A DNA stretch of 64,000 bases from Rhyzopertha dominica (GCA_025024175.1 QCXZ01000041.1:36947786-37011785); one strand, 5' to 3'. Positions 48,642-60,147 are shown, counted from the stretch's first letter. A program made the numbers and translations. The notes: a model not told the origin generated them from the letters alone.

Positions 48642-48962
48642 ATCGATAGATTGTTAGCCTTCAGAATTTTCACACAGGCCGCAGCTATTGTTATTGCCCC
48701 ACACAGAGATCATCAAATTACACTTAACACATTTGATCCAGTCACCTTGTCCTCTGTAGTCCTTCCAATCAATACATCAAATTTTAGAGGCTGAACAATC
48801 TTTTCTTTTTCTTTCTATATTTATTCCTCGAGTTAAGGGATTTGGCAAAGAAATTGAACGTACTTTTACACATGTAGAGACTCCTTGGTCTAAAGAAAAT
48901 GTAAGTAAGTCACCTGGGTTTTCAATTTTCTCCTGTTCACTGAGATCTTTTCCAACTTTCAT
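48642..48962 (-). pseudogene. Possible transposase-derived fragment
   Basis: Minus-strand reading gives SLPNPLTRGINIERKRKD, then after a stop GDWIKCVKCNLMISVWGNNN followed by SCGLCENSEG. A basic linker followed by a W-I-x-C-x-x-C cysteine cluster resembles the C-terminal tail of pogo/jerky-type transposases, which often carry DWIQC-type motifs. The resemblance is weak and the frame is interrupted. Confidence 0.2.
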
Positions 48963-49219
48963 GTGTCTAGCTTGGCGATGCCGAATGGGTTAGTCGGCCA
49001 AGACATGTTATTTTATAAGCATAGGTATTATGTTACAATGTATAAAAAATACATGCGAAAGGAGTTTCGCCCTTTCAAGATGGTCTGGACAGAATTAGAC
49101 GACTCAAACGACAACAATTACCTTAGCCATAGCCCATCAAAAACGTGCTTCACTTGCCTGTAGCTTTAAAAAATGTATTAAAATGCATGTCTATGCTGTG
49201 CTGTCTACACCTCAACCAA

Positions 49220-49264
49220 CTGCAGATAGATCTATTTCGCTGTCATTACAGCTCATCAGTGCAG
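49220..49264 (-). ncRNA. Type I hammerhead ribozyme, copy 1
   Basis: On the minus strand: stem I CTGCA/TGCAG, core CTGATGA, a perfect 5-bp stem II (GCTGT-AATG-ACAGC), GAAA, stem III ATA-GATC-TAT, then cleavage C (at 49225). All conserved core bases are present. Stem I extends past an internal loop (10 and 9 nt) into a 34-bp outer helix (49177-49210 with 49275-49308) with one mismatch, the arrangement used for loop-loop contacts in fast natural hammerheads. Self-cleavage is very likely but untested. Confidence 0.85.
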
Positions 49265-49572
49265 TTTAGGTCTAGTGTAGACAGCACGGCATAGACATGC
49301 ATTTTAATGTATGTCGGTTCTTGCCCGCTAGCAAGAAGTGCCGTGGGGGCCTGCTGTCAAATTGAAGTATGCAGTTGCATGCTAATTTGTCAGGCTACAG
49401 GTTACTTCCTTTAGGAAGTAGTACCCGTTAAGGCAGCTAGGTGGCTTTGTCATCATGTCAGTGTACTGCTGACAGATGGCATTGCCATCCTAAATTCTTA
49501 CTTACATCATGCCATTGCTTTGGTATATAAGCAATACCAGTTCTATGCCGTGCTGTCTACACTAGACCTACA

Positions 49573-49617
49573 CTGCACTGATGAGCAGTAATGTCAGCGA
49601 AATAGATCTATCTGCAG
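49573..49617 (+). ncRNA. Type I hammerhead ribozyme, copy 2
   Basis: On the plus strand: CTGCA/TGCAG stem I, CTGATGA, GAAA, stem III ATA-GATC-TAT and cleavage C at 49612. Core bases are all intact. Stem II has two changes relative to copy 1 (GCAGT-AATG-TCAGC), giving A-A and U-U mismatches, so it should fold less well. The outer stem is 49541-49562 with 49627-49648. It faces the opposite way from copy 1 relative to the shared tail. Confidence 0.8.
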
Positions 49618-49860
49618 TTGGTTGAGGTGTAGACAGCACAGCATAGACATGCATTTTAATGTATGTAGGTTCTTGCCCGCTAGCAAAAAGTGCCGTGGGG
49701 ACCTGCTATCAAATCGAAGTATGCAGTTGCAAGCCAATTTGTCAGGCTACAGGTCACTTTCTTTAGGAAGTAGTACCCGTTAAGGCAGCTAGGTGGCTTT
49801 GTCATCATGTCAGTGTAATGCTGACAGATGGCATTGCCATCCTAAATTCTTACTTATATT

Positions 49861-52800
49861 TAAAAAATGTAATTGGATCATTTAGCTATAACATAAATCT
49901 CCATTTTGAACATTTGTTTTTTAACTATTCATTAGTCATTTATTGTATGTGAAAATCGCTTAATAAATTTTACTGTTTTTTAATCACGCACCAACTGAAT
50001 ATAATGCATTTTGCAATGGTATTAATGAATTGAACAATAAATTTGAGTTATTTTACTTTATAATGCAGTGAAATGGGCTTGTTTTACTCTTTGGTTTATC
50101 GTAATTAGGAAAAAACAATCCTTTTTATTCTAATTATTACATTCCTTTAATTCAACACTTATTTGTATGCAGTTGCACCTGTTTCTCAATACATACATAT
50201 GTGGGTATATTGACATAAAAATCTTCATTAAGGTTGTACGCAAGTGCCACAGAGTAAGACCATAGACTATCTGCCTGAGACAATCCTTGGTCAGTAGGCA
50301 AATTGTACGCAAGTGACACAACACCGTTACAAAAAGCCTGCACAAAGAATTCAGAAAACATCGCCTTCGTTGCATGACTCGTTTATAGAAACCCTGTATA
50401 GGATTATTTATAGTGGAGTTACGCATCAGGGTTGCGAATTATAACTAAATGGCCTGGTGTATAAAATTAATCAAATTAGATATATTTGTACACTAAACTT
50501 TACCCGAAAAAAAAGAAGTCGTGCCACTTACACTACCTTTTTTATAGATCATACTTTTAGCCTGTACCCTGCAATCCCAACAATAATGGTTGCCCTATAC
50601 TTACCTAAGTGACAAATACACTTCCGTATCTTAACAGCAAACTTCGATTAAGGAAGTTCTACTAAAGAATTTAGAAACTAAAAATAGTGTAGCTTTAAGA
50701 AAAACAAGTGCAATACTGTTGATTTACCTACGTGCTTTTCTTTACTGTTCAATATGGAATGATTTTGTGAAGTTAATAGATGAATAATTTATTCATAATG
50801 GACGATAACTTGCCAGTCAAACTGACAAAAATAAAGATGCGAGAAAGGAAATATGTATTATATATTAGTGAAATGAAGAAATTCTTTTTTCGTTATATTT
50901 TAGTGACATTTTACATACCTATTTATGCAGGTGGTCAAATCCAGCGCAGTGCAGCTAATGTTTTCTTTAAAAAAATCGTTTTATACCTCCGTATATTGTA
51001 AAATGCGGAGATAATGATCAAAAAGAAAATACAGGAGCATCAAAAACTTACCCATAACGATATGAACTTGTTTGTGCTGCAGAATATTGAATGTCTTATC
51101 ACGGGTGAGCTGAAGTGGCGCGCGACGTTATTAAATAACATGTCGCTGTATCAGATATACCTGCCATTTTTGGCAGACATAAATTACATCAAAATGGAAG
51201 GAAAACAAGGTTTATTTTCGCAGTCAAGCGCTGATTCCATATCGCGTTCGATTTTATTCCGACCATGGAATTACAAAACGCCAGCAAAAACAAACAAAAC
51301 GGAACGACAACTCGTCGCTTCCTTTTTTACTGCAGATAAAATCGTTGCATGTGGTTTGAGCATTTCGCAATATGCCTTTATGAGAGGTTATTATGTTGAT
51401 TTATTTCTCGCATTTTATTGAATAATATACGTTTCTACGAGTCTGTTATTATACCAGAATTCTGCTGCTTTAGGCAATCGTCCCCAGGGCGGTCGTATTT
51501 CAGAAAGATACTCGATACTTTATACTTTTCACTAACAGCGACAACTCCTTCGCCGCTTAAGCGGTCGTTCGAAGCTCAGTCGCAAATCATGTGCAGCTTT
51601 ATTTGAAATGGAGGGGCTGGAGCTGGTTGCGAAAAAACCACTGTATTGGATACATGTAAGAAACTTTGTACTGTCCTTATATTTCACACCCTATGATCAT
51701 CACTCACCGAAATAATGTGATGTCTGGATCATAGATGCGAGGTAGTAAGAAATTTGTTTATATGGATATGTAAGACAAAGTGGTTACCTACATTATACAA
51801 AAATTTCTAGTACAAATTTGTCTATTGAAAAAGGTTTTTAGTTTCTAGAGGAATTGAAATCCATTTACTGTTATGAACTCTAATGTGGAAAAAGGATTAC
51901 TTATTTTGTAAAACAATTTTCGGGCTAATTGGCCGTGGTCCAAGGGTTAAAAAACATAACGTTTCAGGTGCTATTGCGTACTACATGCTCAGAGACGATG
52001 CGGCAACGGTCGAAGCACTCTCGATAGCACACCTGCGATTGTGTAAAAACGGTCTGTGACTGATTTCCTTGGTCTTTTTGAGTTGATACGTACGAGTATT
52101 TTCGGTACAATCGTATTATGATTTATATTTTTTTGTCACGAGTCGTTCAGCCCAAATTCCTTATGTATTAGGTACTCGATACTCAATAGATGTAGCTTTT
52201 GTCATGCAAAATGATATTATCTGAAAACATCTAAACTTTTAACAATACAATAATTTTATCTACGAACTATGTTTTTTAAGGAAGGCCTTAAACAGCACGT
52301 ATCCTCCGGATTGCGTAATACTAATAACAGGTTATAGATGATGGTATAACACACTAACCAACTTGGGCGGGGGCGGGGATCCAAAGTCTGTCTATTTCCA
52401 ACTAAAAACATAAAAAATGCGGTAGTCAAATAAACTTGGCTCAGTGAAAAAAAAACATTGCATTAAAAATAACCACCTTTCTAACCAAGTTTGAATAATA
52501 GTATTTACGTCGACACTCTTTCCGTCAAGTAATTAGTTTCCACTTCTCCTATGTATAAAAATGCATACTTTTTTACGACCTATTGAATATTTTACACGAG
52601 AATACTCAAGATACCATATAGCGCAAATAATACAGCATATTTCCCAAAATTTTGTATGGAAATCGTGACAAAAATTGTCTTGGGTAATTTAATACAAATG
52701 CTTAATTGTGATTTTCCGAAACACAGCACTCCTATGGCCTCGATATAATCAACCCCCAGTCAAAAGTGCAACTTTCGATTGATATCTCGGTCATTATTTC

Positions 52801-55544
52801 AGCCAGGTAGCAACAAAGTGTTGTAAAGTGTGCATGGAATGCTTGCTTAATAAGTAATAGATAATATAATAAAAACTAAAAGATCTAAAGGATGTAAATA
52901 ACATTTGATTACAACTAAAACCTAATATACATTTTTGCGACAAAGAAAAACTGCTGATGAAGTATCAATCGAAGTATAACTGGCATTGTCATAAAAGACT
53001 AACTTGAATATAAATCATTAATCAGTAAATTATGCAACAATTTAAGAATATATGCATTATAAACGGTAAAATGGCCATAAATTTAAGGCAAAATAAGGGT
53101 GCCTGGCTAGTTGTCGTATAATACTGTACAATGTTTTTCATTTAGGGTTTATAATGTATATTTTCTAATTTAAGTAAGTATAAGTAAAACAGCACACAAA
53201 TCGTCGTTAAAAATCTATGTATTGTTTGATGACAGGGTTTTTCTGGCTGAAAGTTTGACATATTCGAGTCTCTTTTCCTGCGGTTTAACAATTATTAAAA
53301 TTTTATCTTCACCTACAGTTTAAATTTCCAAGCTAAAAGCGCATCGGTCAAGTCCTTAGCCGTTGATATGAGGCAGATGGGGTTAAGTAAGTAGGTTTGC
53401 GTATAAAGGTAATTGAAAAGAAATAATATACTCTCTGCAGTAACAGATTGGTCTGAAAACATCCTGTATATTGCTGCCATACATGATGGACGGTCGTTTT
53501 GTTCGGACTAATTACTAGACGCTACATACATCTAAGGATTTTATAGGTACCTACTAAATCTGTTGAATTTGTGGTTAAATTTTACATGAAATTCATTTAC
53601 ACTTCACGGAAGGACAGGTTTTGATGTTTTCTTACTAAAATAATGATAGGGGTTGAGGTAAATATAACTATGCACTCGATTAGAGACGATAAATGAATCA
53701 TATATCTGTATCATAACCTGCTAGTCAAATACTTTTAGAAACACTGTCATAAGTGGCAAAACAAAGACCTTTGCGAATGGTAAAAATACATGAGCTACAG
53801 CTACTTACCCATAAATTCATATATATTAATCTTAAAGGAATATGGAAAGGGAAACAGTTACTTGCATCAGGACATATTGAAGATATCACGGGGTAAGAAA
53901 AAGAAAATAATGTTAAAAGTAGTTAAGCTCCTGTATAGATTATTAATGTAGTTATAACCAGTAACTCGGCTGTAACTATGTCTGTACTACGTGACTGCAA
54001 AAGTGATGTCTGTTTTTACACTTCTAATATTTCATGACATTTTAAGAAAATTGGGAAATTTCGTTTTTTTTTATTTTTACGATGGTTTGTATACAATAAA
54101 CTGAATATGTACACGAAAATTAACGCACGTCTATTATGGAATAATGAAAAATATCCAGGCGCCTGGCAATTGATGAGTCATTAAAAAAAAATTCCGTACT
54201 ATTTATGGGTGCTATCAGGTTGAGATAGGTCAGTGACGTGAAATGTTATTTAATTGACCTACTAGTTGTATAAATACTTATTCTTTTAATAACATACCGA
54301 AGTTAGCTTGTTCAATTAATATTTGAAGGTTGCACCATAATTTACCTACACCATGCAGTATGAATTTTGCACCCCTAATTACAAATTCTCCTCACATGAG
54401 TTCTCTTATTCGGGAAGTGTCTCCCTGGCCTAAATTAAGCAAAGAAAACTAATAAAGGAGGAGAACGCTAATTACTACTACGGTAATTCGTACGTGCGTT
54501 CCGCATGATGTCTGGCAACACGCAGTGGTACGTGGAAATGGAGTGGAGCGAAAGAAATTTAAGAAAATTTAAGTGCGATTATACTTGTAGCTGCCAGTTT
54601 CAATAACCCGAGAGTTTAGGGAGTTTGGCTTTTTAGGCAATATATCAAGGGGATGATATTCAAAAACTAACTTACTTGAACCGTCAGCGTTCGGAAAGTT
54701 TCGTACGCCCAAAAGAAGATATATGGAATTTTAAGAGAGATTTTTTTTATTATGCTTTCGGTATAGACCGTAATAAATCCTACTGCAAGATATACGTAGC
54801 GCCTCTCCTCGTTACAAACTTTTGATACACCGATGCACTTTTTGCCTCGGGAAGCGCGAACTTTCACTCCAATCGCAATATTACCAAAGGGTTTCGTATC
54901 ACAATTCATATCAGCAACGGCGAACCGGGATATACGGGCAAAATGCATACATACACGAAGAATAGAATTTTAAATTGCGGGGTACATCTAAATATGTATG
55001 AAGGTTATATAACAAGCAAAGTACTTGGTTACTTCAATACTGGCAGGAATGCATCCCATTTGGGTCCCACTTGCGAATGTATTTTATTTATGTATTGGTG
55101 CACATGCATTCTGGATATTTCCGAGCACAACGCAACATAACTCTGTCGAGATAGGTTTAAATTTTTCAGTGGCGCTTGCTGTGGACGCAGAAAATATTAT
55201 TCCACTCGATGTGGGGCTAACGGCGTAGAACTTGCGGGGAATTCGAGACGATAAAGCCTCGCAAAAAGGACACTGAATGCAGCTGCAAGTAATTAAGAAA
55301 GTGGCGAGGTTCCTGAACACAATTTAAAACTTCGCGTGAAAGTTAGTGTTACGATGACCGTCGACATGGTATACAAAATGTATTGCACGTGGTAAAAATC
55401 CTTCTAGAACGCACAAAGCAAAGTTTTAGAATATACAGAGTTTGAGTTAAGCAGTTCATTACTATAAAGATATTTGTACATCTTTTATTCCGGGCTCCCA
55501 ATTCTGTCAGCTCAAATCCATTTATTTACGGTTCAACTCGTAAT
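49861..55544. other. Intergenic DNA, no gene recognised
   Basis: AT-rich DNA. The longest open frame (51014-51421, plus strand, 135 codons, MIKKKIQEHQKLTHNDMNLF) has fairly ordinary composition but no domain I recognise and no supporting promoter or splice signals. A 13-bp direct repeat TTGTACGCAAGTG occurs at about 50234 and 50303. Nothing else stands out. Confidence 0.5.
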
Positions 55545-55570
55545 TACGAGGGTATGCAGAAAAGTAAGGC
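55545..55570 (+). repeat. Mariner-type terminal repeat, solo
   Basis: TACGAGGGTATGCAGAAAAG followed by TAAGGC closely resembles cecropia-type mariner termini. No opposite terminus or transposase was found downstream, so it is probably a fragment. Confidence 0.4.
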
Positions 55571-55877
55571 ACGCATGCCTAGAGAACACCAACAAAAACG
55601 AATAGGAAGATCTGGAAAAACGTACGTAAAAGTACAATTTTAAGTTTAAAAATAAAATATTTATTATTCAATGATGTAATAAGTTTCTTTTCATCCGCCA
55701 CCGATAAGTTCTTCCGACATTTTTCGTATTCAGGACTTGACAGCTGTCTTCACCTCATTGTCCAGGGAGGTAATGATTTAGTTAGTAGTTATTTATTTTG
55801 CAAGTATTGAAAGGTGACAATTCTGCTTGCCATTTTATTTATAGAAACTACTAGAAAAAAAGACAATTAAATTATTT

Positions 55878-55943
55878 ATTAAAATGCATATCTATGCTGC
55901 GCTGTCTGCACCGCATTCTACTGCAGATAGAAAAAAATATTTC
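55878..55943 (-). repeat. 5'-truncated hammerhead repeat fragment
   Basis: On the minus strand it keeps the 3' half of the hammerhead: GAAA, an expanded stem III, TATC, TGCAG, then GTGCAGACAGCGCAGCATAG and CATTTTAAT as in the 49.2-kb units. The catalytic CTGATGA side is absent. Loss of the 5' part with a kept 3' part is what retrotransposition produces. Confidence 0.6.
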
Positions 55944-55945
55944 AT

Positions 55946-56825
55946 TTTGTTAAGTAAGTAAACCAACAATTACCTACAAGCTACAAGCGAATAAACGAAG
56001 ATAACAAGCAATACTAACACGTCAACTACCAATCATTAAGATAAACTTTACTATCTAAATTGTGCCAAAATTTAATTAATATTTCTTTTCACACACATCT
56101 GTCACTTTTTGCACAGAAGCGTCACTTTTCATTCGAGTTTTGAGGAACGCATGAAAACACCAAGTTTCCATAACAACATTGTTGAACGAAAATTTTTTTT
56201 TTAATTTGTTTTGGGATGTTCACTGATTTTATGTCAGCTATATCCTGGAACGGAGGGTAACTGTAAATTCTTCTGAGTACATACAGTTTGTCGTGTTTTA
56301 GAGGCACCTGGAACTAATAATCTTGCAACATAACAACGCTTATCCACACAACTGCCACGCAACTGCAGAAATTATGCAAAGTCTTGAAGTTTCAATTCGA
56401 TTCAAGAACCCCCTTACTCGACTGACCTTGCGTCTTGCGATTTCCTTCTTTTCCTCTGCTAAACGGAGACATTATAACTCGGACAATCAGATGAAGATAG
56501 CTGTCAGGTCCTGGATTCGGAAAGGTTGGAAGTTTTTTCGTGACCAAAAAACTTGTTACGTATAAGGAGAAATGTGTTAACCTCAACGTTGATTATGTTG
56601 AAAAATTAATATGTGATTTTAATCAGCGGCGACCGGCGGCCCTCCGAAGTGGAGGGGCTTAGTACTTACTATTTTCCGCACGTGAAAACATTTCAATTTA
56701 TGCCCTCAAAACATTTAATTTTTAAAACCTTTTACATCTTAAGAATGCAATATAGAACAGCTGTTTCTTTTTTTATCAATTCTAGGATACTGTCCACCAC
56801 ACTCTTGGTTTGTAGTCATATTTTA
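55946..56825. other. Intergenic DNA, no gene recognised
   Basis: No domain, RNA gene or repeat recognised. The open frame at 56323-56565 looks like chance. Confidence 0.5.
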
Positions 56826-56915
56826 CGAGTGTGAATGCTTTCAGTGCCCATAATTTAAGATAATATTTTCTCGGAAAGATCGCTCTCATTCTAAAACACT
56901 GACAAATAGTTATTG

Positions 56916-56955
56916 TTCTGACGTTTCGTTTACACCTGTAATCTTTGCCAAAGGC
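56916..56955 (-). ncRNA. Hammerhead-like motif, degenerate (left arm of solo copy)
   Basis: Same layout as the 34-kb motif, but the core reads TTGGCAA, changing conserved A6, and stem II has one mismatch (GATTAC against GTAAAC). Probably inactive. Confidence 0.4.
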
Positions 56956-57031
56956 GAAGAACCTCAAAATTCGTCTGACACAAGATCAAACAATTTGTTT
57001 TTCTTGTGTCAGGCGTATTTTGAGGTTCTTC

Positions 57032-57071
57032 GTCTTTGACAAAGATTACAGGTGTAATCGAAACGTCGGAC
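57032..57071 (+). ncRNA. Hammerhead-like motif (right arm of solo copy)
   Basis: Core TTGACAA, perfect stem II GATTAC-AGGT-GTAATC, GAAAC and GTC are kept. Stem I is GTCT with GGAC, which keeps pairing through a U-G wobble. The same U3/A8 pair as in the 33.9-kb element suggests this is a family feature and not a random mutation. Confidence 0.5.
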
Positions 57072-57129
57072 TAATAACTTTTTGTCAGTGTTTTAAAACG
57101 ACAGCGATCTTTCCGAGAAAATATTGTCT

Positions 57130-57721
57130 AACATTTATTTATTATTATGTTGTCAAACAGTTGTAGCAAATGTAGCAGGCGCAGCGTTATTTTACCAAAT
57201 CTGCAAGACAGCGCTCTAACGTACTGCGTTTGTTACTAAAACTAAACCTACTTTATATATTAACTTTTGCATTGCTTAAATTTTTCTGGGAATCAGAACA
57301 AGCTTGTTGTAACCTATATTTTAACTCAAAAAGATAGTTATCAAAGTGTGTAGTTAAGAATAGATTGCTGTTCCTCTAAATCATTAATTGTCTTAATATC
57401 TTAAATAATAAAAATTCTATACCTTTTGCTTTCATTTCGTTTCTCAAGTTTAATACACATTGCAATAGTATTGATGATAAAGACCGCTGTTTACCTTTAT
57501 TGCACTCTATAAGTATTAAATCTGACCTAAGTCCCTCAACGGTGCACTTAATGCTAGCACTGATATTGTTTGAAAGTTGCAGCTTCTATGAACTAACAAT
57601 ATGGTTTAGTTTGTAGGGAGAGTTCCTATTCTCAGAAATAAAAACTTTGATTGTTTTAGTATCTCGATAACGCCTAGGTGATCACTCCCTTCATCAAAAT
57701 TTCCGTTTCCGTCTTGTTATT
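57130..57721. other. Intergenic DNA, no gene recognised
   Basis: AT-rich sequence without a recognisable domain. It may include 3' remains of the neighbouring decayed gypsy copy, but nothing can be shown. Confidence 0.45.
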
Positions 57722-58700
57722 CTACATAGATAGTGTTGCTACGTGTACTACTACTGTTTTACTCGTCTTAGTTCCTGTTTTTTTTAAGTCATATAATGTT
57801 TTAGCGTCCGCAGTAACGTTAGCTTTGTCTTTCATGTACTGAACTGAAAAGTCACACTCTTCAAGAGCTAACCGAAACATGTTAATCTGCTGGATTAACC
57901 ATACCTGATAAATAAAAGGAAAATGGCCTGTATAAGTAGAATATCTTTTACCATAAATGTATGATCTGAATTGCTTTACAGCCCATATTGTAGCCAGAAG
58001 CTCTTTTTTCAATGGTAGAATACTTTCTCTTTAAATTAATTTTGTTAAAGGGAACGACTAGCAAACGCTAAAGATTTGTGGCATCCTGAATCAAACCCAA
58101 AACATCTGTTTTTAATATGAACCAATTATCAGTTATTATAATTCGAATACTGCGGTGCAGTAGTTGAAACATTATAGCTTCAAACATGGGACATTAATGA
58201 GATCAAATAAATTCTACACTTAAAAAAAATCAAAGGACTAGATTAGATTAAAATAAGCGATTGATACAATTCGTTTACATTCAGTCCCATTTTTCGGAAC
58301 CGTGCAACCTAAAATTACTCGAATCCTTTGCAGGTGTGGCAGTACACCATAAGAAATAATTGTGACCTAAATGTAATAGTCTTTTTTATACACTTAAAGG
58401 GGTATAAATCTAAGTTGACATCTCGTAACACTTGTAAAACTTTAGCAAGATTTTTATTATGGTGTGCGACACTATCGCCAAAAACAATAAAAAAATACAT
58501 TGCCTGCGGTAATAGTGAATCTAGCATCTAATTAATGCAGGATAGTGCAAATTTATCTTCCTTAATTTACTTATTAAACAAACAAAAACTTTTATCTATA
58601 GCTTCTTCAATAATGTCATCAGCCAACGTTTGGTCAATTTGCTTATGAACATCAGCCTCTTGTGACTGAGGTAAAAAGGTAAGATTTTGCATATTAAGGA
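57722..58700 (-). pseudogene. Decayed gypsy pol (RT and RNase H fragments)
   Basis: Minus-strand fragments: ADVHKQIDQTLADDIIEEAI near 58600-58670 (start of RT), FFIVFGDSVAHHNKNLAKVL near 58440-58500 (after the catalytic DD), and KKELLATIWAVKQFRSYIYG then FRLALEECDFSVQYMKDKAN (RNase H) at 57780-58012. Much of RT between the first two fragments is missing, and frames change between fragments. It belongs to a different gypsy lineage from the 17.9-kb element. Confidence 0.7.
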
Positions 58701-59492
58701 GTGACTACATTTTGCAAGGTAATACGTTATTTGTATATGTTTGCTTGTGTAAGAGATTAATTTTTTAAGTGTAGTAAATGGTAGCATTTAACTCATTTTT
58801 TTACAATAAATAAATCTCACCTTTACTTTAATTGTTTATATCAAACAGTTTCAACAGTCCGTTTGCTATGCAAATTAAAACTGGATCATTTATTTCAGAT
58901 GTACAGATGTTGCGATTGACTAACTTAATTTAAAGTTCTTTAGTTTAACTTCTACATCATGCACATTTAATATTCTTAATGGAACTATGTTACATTCGAT
59001 AGTAATAAATCAACCGAGACAAATATACCTTCAGAAAGTTGTCTATGCAGAATTACACAATCATCATTGGAATTAACCCTGAAATATTTGATTACTTCAC
59101 AGCGAAGTAGAATAAGTGTGTAGTATCGTAGAAGGTTCTTCCGGATATGATGCCGTGGTCGTAGAATTTGCTCCCGACTCGCCGAACATACTGTTGGCTT
59201 CTGCAGAAGGACTTTGAAGCCTTCTACGATGAACAACGGCCGTAAAAGCCTGCATTCTACTATTAAGTGTGTAATAATTATACCTAGATTAAATATATAT
59301 TTTTGATAAACTGTAACAGTTGAGCATTAAACCAATTAAGCCGTGCATGCCTCGTTCAAACGCCACTACTTGCCGTTTACAGTAGTAACTCCTAACAAGC
59401 CCATAACAATAGCACCAGTTTGTTGTTCCTGCAACCAACAAATATAATAAACTATCACCTCTGTACAATAAATCTATGTAATTACAAATATT
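58701..59492 (-). other. Between gag and pol relics; likely old gypsy sequence
   Basis: Minus-strand reading near 59000-59090 includes YFRVNSNDDCVILHRQLSEG, plausible for the stretch between protease and RT of a gypsy element, but no protease active site was found. The remainder is unrecognised. Confidence 0.3.
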
Positions 59493-59948
59493 TTAGTTTA
59501 AAACTGTGGCATATTTATTGCTGTTCTGTTTCGGCACGAAAAACATTCTTATTGTCGTATTGTTTATGTTTTCGTCCGAATTTTGCCTGTTTGCATTACT
59601 GTTGAGCTTATCAGAATTGAATTTACCTGTTTTATATCCGACCCCTATATTTCTGTAACGGCCACGTTGATAAATGGAATTGTCTCTAGCAATGATTTTG
59701 ATCATGTTTGCCACGGTAGGTGTTTTGCCGACCATGACCACAATACTAAGATATTCTCTTATGTGCAATATTGTTGGTTCTGGTAACGATGAATTCTGGT
59801 CTTTGGAGACACATAACATGGTATCATTTAACTTATCAAAATTTCTTGCTCTAATTGTCGTGCTTAACTCTTTATTCTGAAGACCGTTCGCAAACACATT
59901 AACAGCAAACTCTTTTAATTTTGAAGCTAAGGAGTGGGTCAAATTCAC
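59493..59948 (-). pseudogene. Decayed gypsy gag fragment
   Basis: An open stretch of about 150 codons with LKEFAVNVFANGLQNKELST and TIRARNFDKLNDTMLCVSKD, which fits the capsid C-terminal part of gypsy Gag (AFANGLKN..L-type motif). No zinc knuckle is readable. Position upstream of the pol relic on the same strand supports one old element. Confidence 0.5.
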
Positions 59949-60111
59949 TAAATTTTAGATTCTGATTATCAAAACAAAGGCTGTAAACAATTTTTTGTCT
60001 TCATTTTCTAACAAAGATCATAAAATTCAAATGAATCTATAAGTCTTTTAGCGGTAGTTTTCGTTTCGTCCATGACTGGCAGCAAACTTCCCACTATTGT
60101 CCAATCAGAAT

Positions 60112-60114
<3 letters not shown>

Positions 60115-60147
<33 letters not shown>
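60115..60147. repeat. (TAA)11 microsatellite, possible LINE 3' tail
   Basis: Eleven TAA units, read as (TTA)n on the minus strand. It lies 270 bp downstream of the end of the LINE coding relic, where a simple-repeat 3' tail would be expected. Confidence 0.7.

Larger units (their letters stand above)
49177..49860 (+). mobile_element. Hammerhead-ribozyme-bearing 352-bp tandem repeat (retrozyme- or SINE-like)
   Basis: Layout: an inverted hammerhead palindrome (49177-49308), tail 1 (to about 49504), a 35-bp linker, a second hammerhead palindrome (49541-49652), and tail 2 (to about 49857). Tails start ATTTTAATGTATGT and repeat with a 352-bp period at high identity. They end TTCTTACTTA. Hammerheads in short tandem units are known from cave-cricket satellite DNA, schistosome Sm-alpha and animal retrozymes. 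No ORF. This copy looks recent because its units are so alike. Confidence 0.75.
56826..57129. mobile_element. Self-inverted solo terminal repeat of the Penelope-like family
   Basis: It starts CGAGTGTGAATGCTTTCAG, matching the 5' end of the 33.9-kb element, and consists of two head-to-head copies of that family's terminal repeat meeting near 56990. No coding sequence remains. Each arm carries the hammerhead-like motif, left on the minus strand and right on the plus strand. Sequence differs from the 33.9-kb copy at many positions, so it is older or from another subfamily. Confidence 0.75.

Noticed and set aside
50233..50316. 13-bp direct repeat TTGTACGCAAGTG flanking 56 bp
   Set aside because: Could be a target duplication, but the enclosed sequence has no element-like ends, and one short repeat in this AT-rich DNA is not persuasive.
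51014..51421. 135-codon plus-strand frame as a gene
   Set aside because: No recognised domain, promoter or splice context, and no homology I can name. It is noted within the surrounding region and not called as a gene.
52950..52985. CTGATGA followed by TCAATCGAAG, suggesting another hammerhead
   Set aside because: There is no GAAA in place, and the bases between cannot form a stem II. Flanks do not pair as stem I.
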